Shown: piece after piece, positions 1 to 7,831 of the stretch
Numbering within the stretch: position 1 is the stretch's first letter
Layout of the letters: every line of letters starts with the position of its first letter
Source of the DNA: Nocardioides anomalus
GTDB taxonomy: Bacteria > Actinomycetota > Actinomycetes > Propionibacteriales > Nocardioidaceae
Length of the DNA stretch: 64,000 bases
Direction of reading: 5' to 3'
Assembly (NCBI RefSeq): GCF_011046535.1
Contig: NZ_CP049257.1
Coordinates: 3,658,001-3,722,000 of the forward strand
The notes under the pieces: model-generated
The model's input: only the letters and a program-made list of their open reading frames with translations
What the model was told of the DNA's origin: nothing
The model's database searches: none
Program-made: the position numbers and the translations under genes

Positions 1-772
1 AGCCGGTGCCGAGCGTCTCGAGCGCTGTCTCGACGCCGGCCCGGAGCAGGTTGAGGGCGCGGACGCCCTGGCTGACGGCGGTGGTGCGCCACCGCTCGAG
101 CCAGCACGAGGTAGGAGGCTCACCCTCCGGCACCTCAACCCGGGACTGGTGGCAGAGCAGGTAGAGAAGCGTGAACTCGGCGTACAGGTCGCCGTCGAAC
201 ATCGCCTCCAGGTCGAACTCGACGTAGGCGAATCCGGTCAGCGTGGTGGAGTCGCGCAGCAGGCGCACCAGCCGACCGTTGGAAAGGACCGCCCAGAGGT
301 AGTCGTCGGTGCGGTTCAGAAGCTCCTGCACCATCGAGTGCGGCGCGCGCGCGGCTCCCGCGACTCCCGGCGACCTGGTATCGAGAGGGACGCCCCACCC
401 GAGCAGATGGACCGGTGTCTGTCCCGCAAGGTGGCTGACGGGGTACTGCTTGTCGCCTGCGGTGAGGCCGCCGGCGTGGGCGGCTGGGACGCGGCCGTAC
501 CCGAGCTGGTCGAGCAACAGACCGAGCCAGCGCTCCCGAGTGAGGCCGACCGCCGGGTCCCCATCGGGCAGCTGGGCCAGGTCGTCCCGGAACCGGCGAT
601 AGGCGCCCTGCAGATAGGTCCAGACCCGGGCGGCAGCCTCCCGCGGGCTCTCGCCACCCAGGTGGTAGGCGGCACCGTCAAGGCCGTCCAGGCCGCCGGC
701 CATAACTGCGTCGAGAACGTCGGCGGGCAGCAGCCCGCCCGCCACCCGCACCGTGCTAAGGGATGCCGTCAC
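1..772 (-). CDS. Second copy of PglX/Eco57I-like DNA methyltransferase, 5' part only
   Basis: The reading frame starts at GTG 772-770 and stays open to the window edge, giving about 257 residues identical to residues 5-261 of the full methyltransferase. A GAGGAGG Shine-Dalgarno sits 5 bases before the GTG. The GTG overlaps the TGA of the upstream methyltransferase (GTGA), so this copy would be translationally coupled to the first. Only the N-terminal domain is visible; the catalytic motifs would lie beyond the edge. If real, the operon carries two tandem identical methyltransferase genes. If not, this is an assembly join. Confidence 0.75.
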   Translation of the reverse strand, partial: MTASLSTVRVAGGLLPADVLDAVMAGGLDGLDGAAYHLGGESPREAAARVWTYLQGAYRRFRDDLAQLPDGDPAVGLTRERWLGLLLDQLGYGRVPAAHAGGLTAGDKQYPVSHLAGQTPVHLLGWGVPLDTRSPGVAGAARAPHSMVQELLNRTDDYLWAVLSNGRLVRLLRDSTTLTGFAYVEFDLEAMFDGDLYAEFTLLYLLCHQSRVEVPEGEPPTSCWLERWRTTAVSQGVRALNLLRAGVETALETLGTG

Positions 773-780
773 GCCGCCCT
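1..780. repeat. Exact direct repeat, copy A (left-truncated by window edge)
   Basis: Bases 1-780 appear identical to 3429-4208, an offset of 3,428 bases. Identity stops abruptly at 780/4208. The repeat covers the first roughly 257 codons of the methyltransferase gene on the minus strand. Because the left end is cut by the window edge, the true length is unknown. The layout fits a tandem duplication of a 3,428-bp unit, or an assembly join inside one. Confidence 0.97.
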
Positions 781-3700
781 CCTCGACAAGTAAGCGTGGA
801 ACGCCTCGTTCCAAGACGAACTGGCCTGCTCCTCCAGTCGAAACGCTTTGTTCATCAGGTCGACGTAGCGCTGGACGTGCTCCCGCCTTTCGAACGCTGC
901 CTCGAGCGCGACCGCGGCCTCGGCCAGCACCGACAGATCCGCCGGGGCGGGAACCTGACGAAGGTCACCGGCCGACACCTTGAGCGCACCGGTCGCCAAG
1001 CCAGCCCCGAGCTTGGTTGCGCGCAAGAAGTCGTAGATCGGCGGACTCGTCAGGAGGGCAGCCAGTTCACGCAGGCTTGGGCCACCTTCGCGAGGCACCA
1101 CCGAGATGACCGGGACGCAGGGCAGCCACTCACCGTGCTCGTCGATCGCGACCTCCGGGAGCTTGCCCTGAGTGGCCACGAGCAGCTTGGGGCGCAACCG
1201 ACCCTCGGCCCACGTTCGCAGAGGCGGAGCCAACTTTGCGAGGTCCACGACCGGTCGCTCGTACCTGGCCTTGTCGAACTTAGTCGCCACGTTCCCCCAG
1301 CTCATCCGCAACGGGTCGATGAGCCCGGTGGTGACCAGGTAGGGCAAACCCGGTGTCGGCACGAACGTTTCTGGCGCGTCGAAAACGGCTCCGCGCAATC
1401 CGTAGTACTGGTCGCGATAGTCGGCCGTAATGTCGCACAGGTCTCCCAGCGTGCCAGCTCCAGGCCTGGACTGGACGTAGAGACCACCGACGTGACCCGC
1501 GATTAGCGGCGCCCAAGAGCCATCCCGCCACTCGAGCGACGCGCTACGCAGCGGCGCGAAGTCAGGGCCCGAAAGCCGGCGTGTCGTGGGGCTGTCACCG
1601 AGGCGAGTAAGCACCACGATGATCGTGGTCACCGACGCCTCGAACTCCGATCCGTCACCTCGCCAGATCAGGGCTAGGTCATGGGACGCGGCCACCGATC
1701 GACGGATATCGGCTGAGTCGGTCGCGGCGAGGAATGAGTCGGGGAGTACCAGGCCGATGCGGCCCCGATCGCTTCGCAACCGTGCGGCGAGCAGAAGGAA
1801 GTAAGAGCTCTCGTCCGCTTTAGGTCCCCCGAGGCCGCCGAAGGCGTGCTTGGCCAGGAGCCTAGGTCGCGAGACCGCGGCTCCCGCGCGCAGCGGAGAA
1901 AGAAATGGCGGGTTACCCACCACCGCGTCGAAGCCGGCATGACCCGCCTCCTCCGGGAAGATCTCGGGGAACTCTAGGTGCCAGTGGAAGAGTCGGTGTC
2001 GCTGGGCGACCTTGCGGACAGCGGCAAGCACCTCTTCACTTGCGGTGGCGTGGGCGATCTGTTGCAGAACGCGGTCCGTGAGGGGGACGTCGTCCGGGCC
2101 TTTGGGGCCGAGGAAGGCGGCGCACCAGGCGTCGGCGACGAGCTGGTTGCGGATGGTGTCCGGGTCGTCGCGAAGTGCGTGGTACCGCTGTGCGGCCCAG
2201 GCGATGTCATCGACCGTCTCGGTCCGTGCCAGCCGGTTAGCGACTTCGGCGACGACGCGGCGGGTGGCCGTGGTGTCGAGGACGATGCCGGCGTCGCCGA
2301 AGAGGTCGGCCTGACCGCGGTGCTTCCGGTCTTCGTTGTTGGCCTTCTTCCAAGCGGCGACGGTGTCCTTGTCGTCGCCCGTCAGAACGGCGAAGGCCGT
2401 GTTGGGGATGCCTTCCTTGAGCAGGGCGGGGGTCGTACCGAGCAAGGCGTTGCCGACCTTGATGTGGTGGTCGAGGAACGACAGCGGTCTGCCCGGGGTC
2501 ATGGCCGTGAGCCACAGGCTGACCTTGGCTAGGTCCGCGGCCATCGGGTTCACGTCGACGCCGTACAGGCAGCGGGCGACGACGTCGTGCAGGGCGTCGC
2601 TGAAGTGAGTCGGCGTGGGGTCAAGCTCGCCGGTCCGAGCGGTGGCCAGGCGCATCGCGATCCGGCGCGCTGCGGCGACGAGGAAGTGCGCCGAGCCGAC
2701 GGCAGGGTCGCAGACCTTGAGGTCGAGCAGGGCGGCCGCGCGCTCCTCGGGGGTGTTGGTCCGTTTCTCGACGTCGTCGAGGACCGGATCGAGGGCGGTG
2801 TCGAGGACCAGCTCGACCAGCTCAGTGGGCGTGTAGTAGCTGCCGGAGGTCTTGCGGTCGTTGCCGGCCAACACCTCGAGGCTGAACGCGTGGCTGATGC
2901 GGTCGTAGCGCGGCACGAGCTCGAGCAGCGACTCGTAGATCGAGCCGAGCTCCTCGGCCCCGAGCTGCGCGAAGTCGACCCGACGGCGCGGCTGGCCCTT
3001 CGGCTGGACAACGGACAGGGAGCGCATCGCAGACAGCACCGCGGTGTTCGGCAGCCGGCAGCCGTCTAGCACGTCGGCCTCGGTCACGGTGAACAGCCCA
3101 CCAAGCCCGGGCAGCCCGAGCCGGGGCTCCCCTTCTCGCGACCCGAGCGCCGTGAGGACGAACTCGACACCTTGCCAGAGGTCGTCGTGGTTGCTGCCAT
3201 GCCGCGTGAGGGCTAGCTCACGGAGCCGTCGCGAGGAGAAGTAGTTGTCGTAGCGGTGGCGTTCCTCCGAGCCCACAGTCTCAGCTAGCAGTGCGCCGCG
3301 CTCCTCGGCGACCGACCAGAACAGGAGCCGGTAGACGGTCCGGAGCAACGCGCCGTGTACATCGACGAGACGGACGTCGCCTCCGGCGACTTGCTCGCGC
3401 AGCTGGATGTTGGCGGGGTGCTGCAGGAAGCCGGTGCCGAGCGTCTCGAGCGCTGTCTCGACGCCGGCCCGGAGCAGGTTGAGGGCGCGGACGCCCTGGC
3501 TGACGGCGGTGGTGCGCCACCGCTCGAGCCAGCACGAGGTAGGAGGCTCACCCTCCGGCACCTCAACCCGGGACTGGTGGCAGAGCAGGTAGAGAAGCGT
3601 GAACTCGGCGTACAGGTCGCCGTCGAACATCGCCTCCAGGTCGAACTCGACGTAGGCGAATCCGGTCAGCGTGGTGGAGTCGCGCAGCAGGCGCACCAGC

Positions 3701-4212
3701 CGACCGTTGGAAAGGACCGCCCAGAGGTAGTCGTCGGTGCGGTTCAGAAGCTCCTGCACCATCGAGTGCGGCGCGCGCGCGGCTCCCGCGACTCCCGGCG
3801 ACCTGGTATCGAGAGGGACGCCCCACCCGAGCAGATGGACCGGTGTCTGTCCCGCAAGGTGGCTGACGGGGTACTGCTTGTCGCCTGCGGTGAGGCCGCC
3901 GGCGTGGGCGGCTGGGACGCGGCCGTACCCGAGCTGGTCGAGCAACAGACCGAGCCAGCGCTCCCGAGTGAGGCCGACCGCCGGGTCCCCATCGGGCAGC
4001 TGGGCCAGGTCGTCCCGGAACCGGCGATAGGCGCCCTGCAGATAGGTCCAGACCCGGGCGGCAGCCTCCCGCGGGCTCTCGCCACCCAGGTGGTAGGCGG
4101 CACCGTCAAGGCCGTCCAGGCCGCCGGCCATAACTGCGTCGAGAACGTCGGCGGGCAGCAGCCCGCCCGCCACCCGCACCGTGCTAAGGGATGCCGTCAC
4201 GCCGCCCTTCAC
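769..4212 (-). CDS. Adenine-specific DNA methyltransferase, PglX/DrmMI/Eco57I type
   Basis: This 1,147-residue protein is predicted to methylate adenine N6 in host DNA, either marking self for a defence complex or acting as a type IIG-like enzyme. Visible motifs are YYTP (about 459-462), the SAM-binding DPAVGSAHF (about 502-510) and catalytic NPPF (about 767-770). A long N-terminal domain resembles those of PglX and type IIG proteins, and a C-terminal region of about 350 residues is the likely target-recognition part. I see no obvious PD-(D/E)XK nuclease motif. The start shown is GTG 4212, overlapping the stop of the HEPN-like gene as GTGA. The inner GTG at 4200 is an alternative, and it is the start preserved in the duplicated copy. 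Family assignment is firm; the biological system is inferred. Confidence 0.88.
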   Translation of the reverse strand: MKGGVTASLSTVRVAGGLLPADVLDAVMAGGLDGLDGAAYHLGGESPREAAARVWTYLQGAYRRFRDDLAQLPDGDPAVGLTRERWLGLLLDQLGYGRVPAAHAGGLTAGDKQYPVSHLAGQTPVHLLGWGVPLDTRSPGVAGAARAPHSMVQELLNRTDDYLWAVLSNGRLVRLLRDSTTLTGFAYVEFDLEAMFDGDLYAEFTLLYLLCHQSRVEVPEGEPPTSCWLERWRTTAVSQGVRALNLLRAGVETALETLGTGFLQHPANIQLREQVAGGDVRLVDVHGALLRTVYRLLFWSVAEERGALLAETVGSEERHRYDNYFSSRRLRELALTRHGSNHDDLWQGVEFVLTALGSREGEPRLGLPGLGGLFTVTEADVLDGCRLPNTAVLSAMRSLSVVQPKGQPRRRVDFAQLGAEELGSIYESLLELVPRYDRISHAFSLEVLAGNDRKTSGSYYTPTELVELVLDTALDPVLDDVEKRTNTPEERAAALLDLKVCDPAVGSAHFLVAAARRIAMRLATARTGELDPTPTHFSDALHDVVARCLYGVDVNPMAADLAKVSLWLTAMTPGRPLSFLDHHIKVGNALLGTTPALLKEGIPNTAFAVLTGDDKDTVAAWKKANNEDRKHRGQADLFGDAGIVLDTTATRRVVAEVANRLARTETVDDIAWAAQRYHALRDDPDTIRNQLVADAWCAAFLGPKGPDDVPLTDRVLQQIAHATASEEVLAAVRKVAQRHRLFHWHLEFPEIFPEEAGHAGFDAVVGNPPFLSPLRAGAAVSRPRLLAKHAFGGLGGPKADESSYFLLLAARLRSDRGRIGLVLPDSFLAATDSADIRRSVAASHDLALIWRGDGSEFEASVTTIIVVLTRLGDSPTTRRLSGPDFAPLRSASLEWRDGSWAPLIAGHVGGLYVQSRPGAGTLGDLCDITADYRDQYYGLRGAVFDAPETFVPTPGLPYLVTTGLIDPLRMSWGNVATKFDKARYERPVVDLAKLAPPLRTWAEGRLRPKLLVATQGKLPEVAIDEHGEWLPCVPVISVVPREGGPSLRELAALLTSPPIYDFLRATKLGAGLATGALKVSAGDLRQVPAPADLSVLAEAAVALEAAFERREHVQRYVDLMNKAFRLEEQASSSWNEAFHAYLSRRAA
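3429..4208. repeat. Exact direct repeat, copy B
   Basis: This is the second copy of the repeat at 1-780. It lies at the 5' end of the complete methyltransferase gene, and its right boundary is 8 bases upstream of an in-frame GTG at 4200. The absence of visible mismatches over 780 bases argues for a very recent event, or an artefact, rather than an old paralogue. Confidence 0.97.
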
Positions 4213-4952
4213 GGGTAGGTCACCGAGTCTGGCTGCATCAGCGTCGGCGCAGGCTGGCCCGTGGCGGTAGCTAGTTCAACGGCCACCAAATTGAAAGTAG
4301 CCACGACGGTACGCAGCGCAGTCAGGGCGTGTGGCTGTTGGACTGACCAAATCCCATTTGCCTTGAGGAGCCAAAGGTCGCCCTTTCGCTTAGGGGGTGG
4401 GTTCCTGAGCTTCGCCGCGTCGCCGTGAGCGGCCGCATTGCGGATATAGTTGAGGGTCTCGAGGAAGGCACTCAAGGTCTGCCAGTTGCTCGGCCCGGCG
4501 ACCGGGGTTCCTCTGCCACTACCACCCAGAGACCAGTCCTTGAAGCGTACTTCGAATCTTGCTGTGGTCGGCAGAGTCCCCAACAGGATTCCGAAGTCGG
4601 AGAACAGAATCCGCTGGATCTTGACGGGCCCCGGAGCCATAAGTCGGTCCTCGGCCAACCACTTGGCGGGATTCGCGTCCGGAGCGTTCACGCGAGGGTT
4701 AACGACATCTCCCTCACAACCGAGTCGCACGGCGTGAGCCCCGAGCAGCAATTCCTCGAGCCCCGCTTCAAGAGCGCCCAAGCTCGCAATAGCCACGGTT
4801 TGCCAGAGCAGGTCGCGCGGGCCTGCAGGTCTTCCAGACCCGGTCTGCCGTACCGCGAACTCATTGAACAGCGTGCGAGGACGCGCGAAGGGACCGGTCG
4901 CAAAGTTGCTCGCAACGTCTGCAAACACTGGCCACGGCGGGGGGGTTGGCAT
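4209..4952 (-). CDS. HEPN-like protein with R-X4-H motif
   Basis: This protein has 247 residues. The helix ending at residue 170 is followed by RNAAAHG (R171, H176), the R-X4-H signature of HEPN ribonucleases. An earlier helical stretch around 57-78 is compatible with a HEPN bundle, but the remaining sequence is not recognised. ATG 4952 is chosen because it lies two bases after the stop of the SNF2 gene; an upstream extension would only overlap that gene. It sits inside the helicase-methyltransferase operon and is coupled to the methyltransferase by GTGA. By analogy with other defence-associated HEPN proteins it could be an RNase effector or toxin. That role is inference, and it could instead be a non-catalytic HEPN accessory. 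Confidence 0.7.
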   Translation of the reverse strand: MPTPPPWPVFADVASNFATGPFARPRTLFNEFAVRQTGSGRPAGPRDLLWQTVAIASLGALEAGLEELLLGAHAVRLGCEGDVVNPRVNAPDANPAKWLAEDRLMAPGPVKIQRILFSDFGILLGTLPTTARFEVRFKDWSLGGSGRGTPVAGPSNWQTLSAFLETLNYIRNAAAHGDAAKLRNPPPKRKGDLWLLKANGIWSVQQPHALTALRTVVATFNLVAVELATATGQPAPTLMQPDSVTYP

Positions 4953-4954
4953 GG

Positions 4955-7831
4955 TCAATGCGTCCCTTGCGTCGGCATGAGCAGCTGAATGCTGAGCACG
5001 TCGACCGGGTGTTGGGCGGTGACGGTGAGGCCGCGTCGCGATGCCTCGGCCTCTCGGCTCCGACCGGACCGCGCACGGAGATGTGCAGAGAGCAGCCGCT
5101 CGGCGCGTGCGCCCGCGACGGCGTCCAGCTGAGGTGTCAGCTGGTGGAGCTCGGCGAGGATGCCCTCCATCCATCCCTGGGCGATCCCCTCGGGCACGTT
5201 GCCGCTGGGGACTGCGGACAGAAGGGCCTCGGCGCGATCGTCGGGCAGCCACACGGCTTGGCTCGGCGGGCCCTCGAAGGCCAGCACGCAGGCGTCTTCG
5301 GCGACTCGCTGGCGGGGACCCGACGGGGCAGGCAGGGTGAGGTGGAAGCGCAGGCGAAGCAGCAGGACGGTCGTGCGGGTGGTGACTGCGTCGGTGCGCA
5401 TCACGCCGGCGCGCCGGGCTGGGCGTTCGGCGTCTAGCACGGTGGGGTCGAGCGCGCTTTCTAGGACGTAGCGGGCCACTGCCTGGACCGCGGGGTCGGT
5501 GCGTGCGATGACTGCGTGGCCGCGCTCGGCTGGTGGGTCCTGGTGGAAAGGCAGCGGGTCGAGCAGGCCGGTGGGTAGCGTGCTGCGGGCGCCGAGCGGG
5601 AGCGTGGCGGTGACGGCGGTGAACCCATCGTCGGTCGCGGTGACCGTCGAACCGAGGGTGCCGAAGGTTGCTTCGAGGAACGCGCGCAGATCGCCGTGCG
5701 AGCCGAGTGCGGCGCGCACCTCGTCGACCTCGGCGGACACCTCCTCCGGCTTGATGGTGTTCTGGGCGTAGCGGGCGCGGGACGCTTTCTCCTTCTCGGC
5801 GGCTGAGGTCCAGGCGGTTTCGAGGTCGCGGGCGCGTGTGTCGAGGTCGAGGTCGAGAAGCAGCTGGTCTCGGGTGTCCTCGCCGCGCAACAGGAGTCCC
5901 TCGGCCAGGGCGTCGATGACGCCCTGGCCGTCGCCGGGGACGGGGACGGCTACTCCGGTGGCCTTAGCGATGGCCCGGTGGCGGCGGATCAGGACGTCCA
6001 GGACGATGCCGTCGATGCCGTTGTCCTCGCCGTAGAGCGTGATCGCGCGAACTACATCGCGGCGCTGCAGGAACCGGTCGACCCGGCCCTCGCGTTGCTC
6101 GTGGCGCGTCGGGTTCCAGCACAGGTCGTAGTGGACGACCGCGGAGAAGCCCTCCTGCAGGTTGACGCCCTCCGAGAGGCAGTCGGTGGCGACGAGGACG
6201 TGGGCGCCCTCGGCGGCGGTCAGCTCGGCCACGCGTCGCTCGCGCTCGGCGGGTGGTAGTTCGCCGGTGACGCTGATTACGGTCGCCTTCTTCTTGAGTG
6301 CCTGGGCGAGGTGCTCGGCGACATAGTGGGCGGTGTCGATGAAGCGGCAGAAAACGATCGGCTGGTCGCCACCCTTGAGCAGGCCCTTGACCTGGGTGAC
6401 TAGGGCCGCGAGCTTGCGGTCCTGCTCTGGTCCGTCGAGCTGGGCGGCGCGGCGGGCGAACTCGAGGAGACGCCGGCGGTCTGACGTGCCGGCGGTGGTC
6501 TCCTCGTCGTCGGTGATCGAGCCTGGCGTGGTGTCCATGCCCTCGAGCGCCTCGTCGTCATCGACGTCGAGGACCGCTGCCCGACCGAGAGCATCGGCCT
6601 CCTCGGCTGTCTTCGCCTCGATGTTGGCCGCCCGGGTACGCAGGGTGGCTTCAGCTGCACGGGGACTCGACGCTAGTGCGCGCAGGAGGGCCAGCACCGA
6701 CCACCAGCGGACTCGGCTCTTGGCGTCGTCGTCGCCGCGGCGTACCTGCTCGCGCGCGTAGGCGAGGACGTCGTCGAACAGGTCTCGATAGGCAGGGGCG
6801 AGCGTGTAGGGCACGTCGAGGGTGAGTCGGTCGCTTGGGAAGGGTGTGTTCTCGTCGAGGTAGTGGCGGATGTCGCCGCGGCGCCGCTGGACGAAGTGCC
6901 GGGCTAGCAGCCGGCGGCCCGCGTCGGTGGCGAGGTCGACAGTGCGCAGGTCGGGGTTGCACAGGCCGATGAGGTTGGTGAAGGCCTCCTCGTCGCCCGA
7001 GTGGGGCGTCGCGGTGGCCAGCACGAGGTGTCGCTCGGCGTCGGCGGCGAGGTCGTGGAGCAGCTCATAGCGTTGGTGCCGGGAGCGCTGGCCCTGGCCG
7101 GACCCGGCGACGCAGTTGTGGGCCTCGTCGACGATCACCAGCTCGGGGCAGCGCTGCAGGAAGTCGTGGCGCCGTCGGTCGGACTTGATGAAGTCGGTGG
7201 AGACGATGACGTGCGGGTAGCGGTCGAAGAGCGACTCATTCATCATCAGGTCTCGCTCGAGGCGCTTGACGGTGCTGGTCAGGAGCAGCTCGGCGTCGAT
7301 GCCGAACTTGGCCGACAGCTCGCGCTGCCACTGCTCGGCCAAGGCGGGCGAGCAGAGCACCGCTATCCGGCGCACGGTCCCCTGGGCCAGGAGCTCGGCG
7401 GCGATCAGCCCGGCCTCGATGGTCTTGCCGATCCCGACGTCGTCGGCGATGAGGAGACGGACGACGTCTTGGCGCAGCGCGAGGAGGAGAGGGACGTACT
7501 GGTAGCTGCGTGGGCTGACCGCGATCCCGGCGAGCGAGCGGAAGGGGCCGGCGCTCGCCGCGAAGCCGACGCGTAGTGCGGTGCGCAGAAGGGCTGCGGA
7601 GGTGCTGTCGCCGAGGTCGGTGGCGAGCGGCGGTGGGAACTGCGCCGGCTCGACGCCTTCGTCGGGGAAGACGCCGACGATGTCTGCGCTGCCTCCGCCC
7701 AGGGGTTGGAGCAGGAGGAAGTCGGGGGTGGTGCCGGGCAGGACCACCCACTCCCGGCCGCGGGTCCGGACCAGGCTGCCGACCGCCGCGTCGAAGGTGG
7801 AGCCTGTTGACTCGGTGCTCGTAGCAGTCAT
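4955..7831 (-). CDS. SNF2/RapA-type helicase, DISARM DrmD-like
   Basis: This superfamily 2 ATPase has 958 residues. Walker A is in DDVGIGKTIEAG (about 130-141) and Walker B is DEAH (about 235-238). A C-terminal helicase domain contains the motif V/VI block with SEGVNLQ and QREGRVDRF. The arrangement matches COG0553-type SNF2/HepA helicases such as DrmD of class 1 DISARM. The start ATG 7831 overlaps the TGA of the preceding giant helicase gene (ATGA). It would supply DNA or nucleic-acid translocation to the defence complex. Family confidence is high, but assignment to DISARM proper is only analogy. Confidence 0.85.
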   Translation of the reverse strand: MTATSTESTGSTFDAAVGSLVRTRGREWVVLPGTTPDFLLLQPLGGGSADIVGVFPDEGVEPAQFPPPLATDLGDSTSAALLRTALRVGFAASAGPFRSLAGIAVSPRSYQYVPLLLALRQDVVRLLIADDVGIGKTIEAGLIAAELLAQGTVRRIAVLCSPALAEQWQRELSAKFGIDAELLLTSTVKRLERDLMMNESLFDRYPHVIVSTDFIKSDRRRHDFLQRCPELVIVDEAHNCVAGSGQGQRSRHQRYELLHDLAADAERHLVLATATPHSGDEEAFTNLIGLCNPDLRTVDLATDAGRRLLARHFVQRRRGDIRHYLDENTPFPSDRLTLDVPYTLAPAYRDLFDDVLAYAREQVRRGDDDAKSRVRWWSVLALLRALASSPRAAEATLRTRAANIEAKTAEEADALGRAAVLDVDDDEALEGMDTTPGSITDDEETTAGTSDRRRLLEFARRAAQLDGPEQDRKLAALVTQVKGLLKGGDQPIVFCRFIDTAHYVAEHLAQALKKKATVISVTGELPPAERERRVAELTAAEGAHVLVATDCLSEGVNLQEGFSAVVHYDLCWNPTRHEQREGRVDRFLQRRDVVRAITLYGEDNGIDGIVLDVLIRRHRAIAKATGVAVPVPGDGQGVIDALAEGLLLRGEDTRDQLLLDLDLDTRARDLETAWTSAAEKEKASRARYAQNTIKPEEVSAEVDEVRAALGSHGDLRAFLEATFGTLGSTVTATDDGFTAVTATLPLGARSTLPTGLLDPLPFHQDPPAERGHAVIARTDPAVQAVARYVLESALDPTVLDAERPARRAGVMRTDAVTTRTTVLLLRLRFHLTLPAPSGPRQRVAEDACVLAFEGPPSQAVWLPDDRAEALLSAVPSGNVPEGIAQGWMEGILAELHQLTPQLDAVAGARAERLLSAHLRARSGRSREAEASRRGLTVTAQHPVDVLSIQLLMPTQGTH

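Noticed and set aside
1..780. Terminal repeat of an integrated element or prophage
   Set aside because: Both copies lie inside the same gene at a 3.4-kb offset, and no integrase, tRNA end or transposase is seen, so tandem duplication or assembly error is simpler.
149..793. Plus-strand open frame within the methyltransferase repeat
   Set aside because: It is the complement of methyltransferase coding sequence and is duplicated only because the repeat is.
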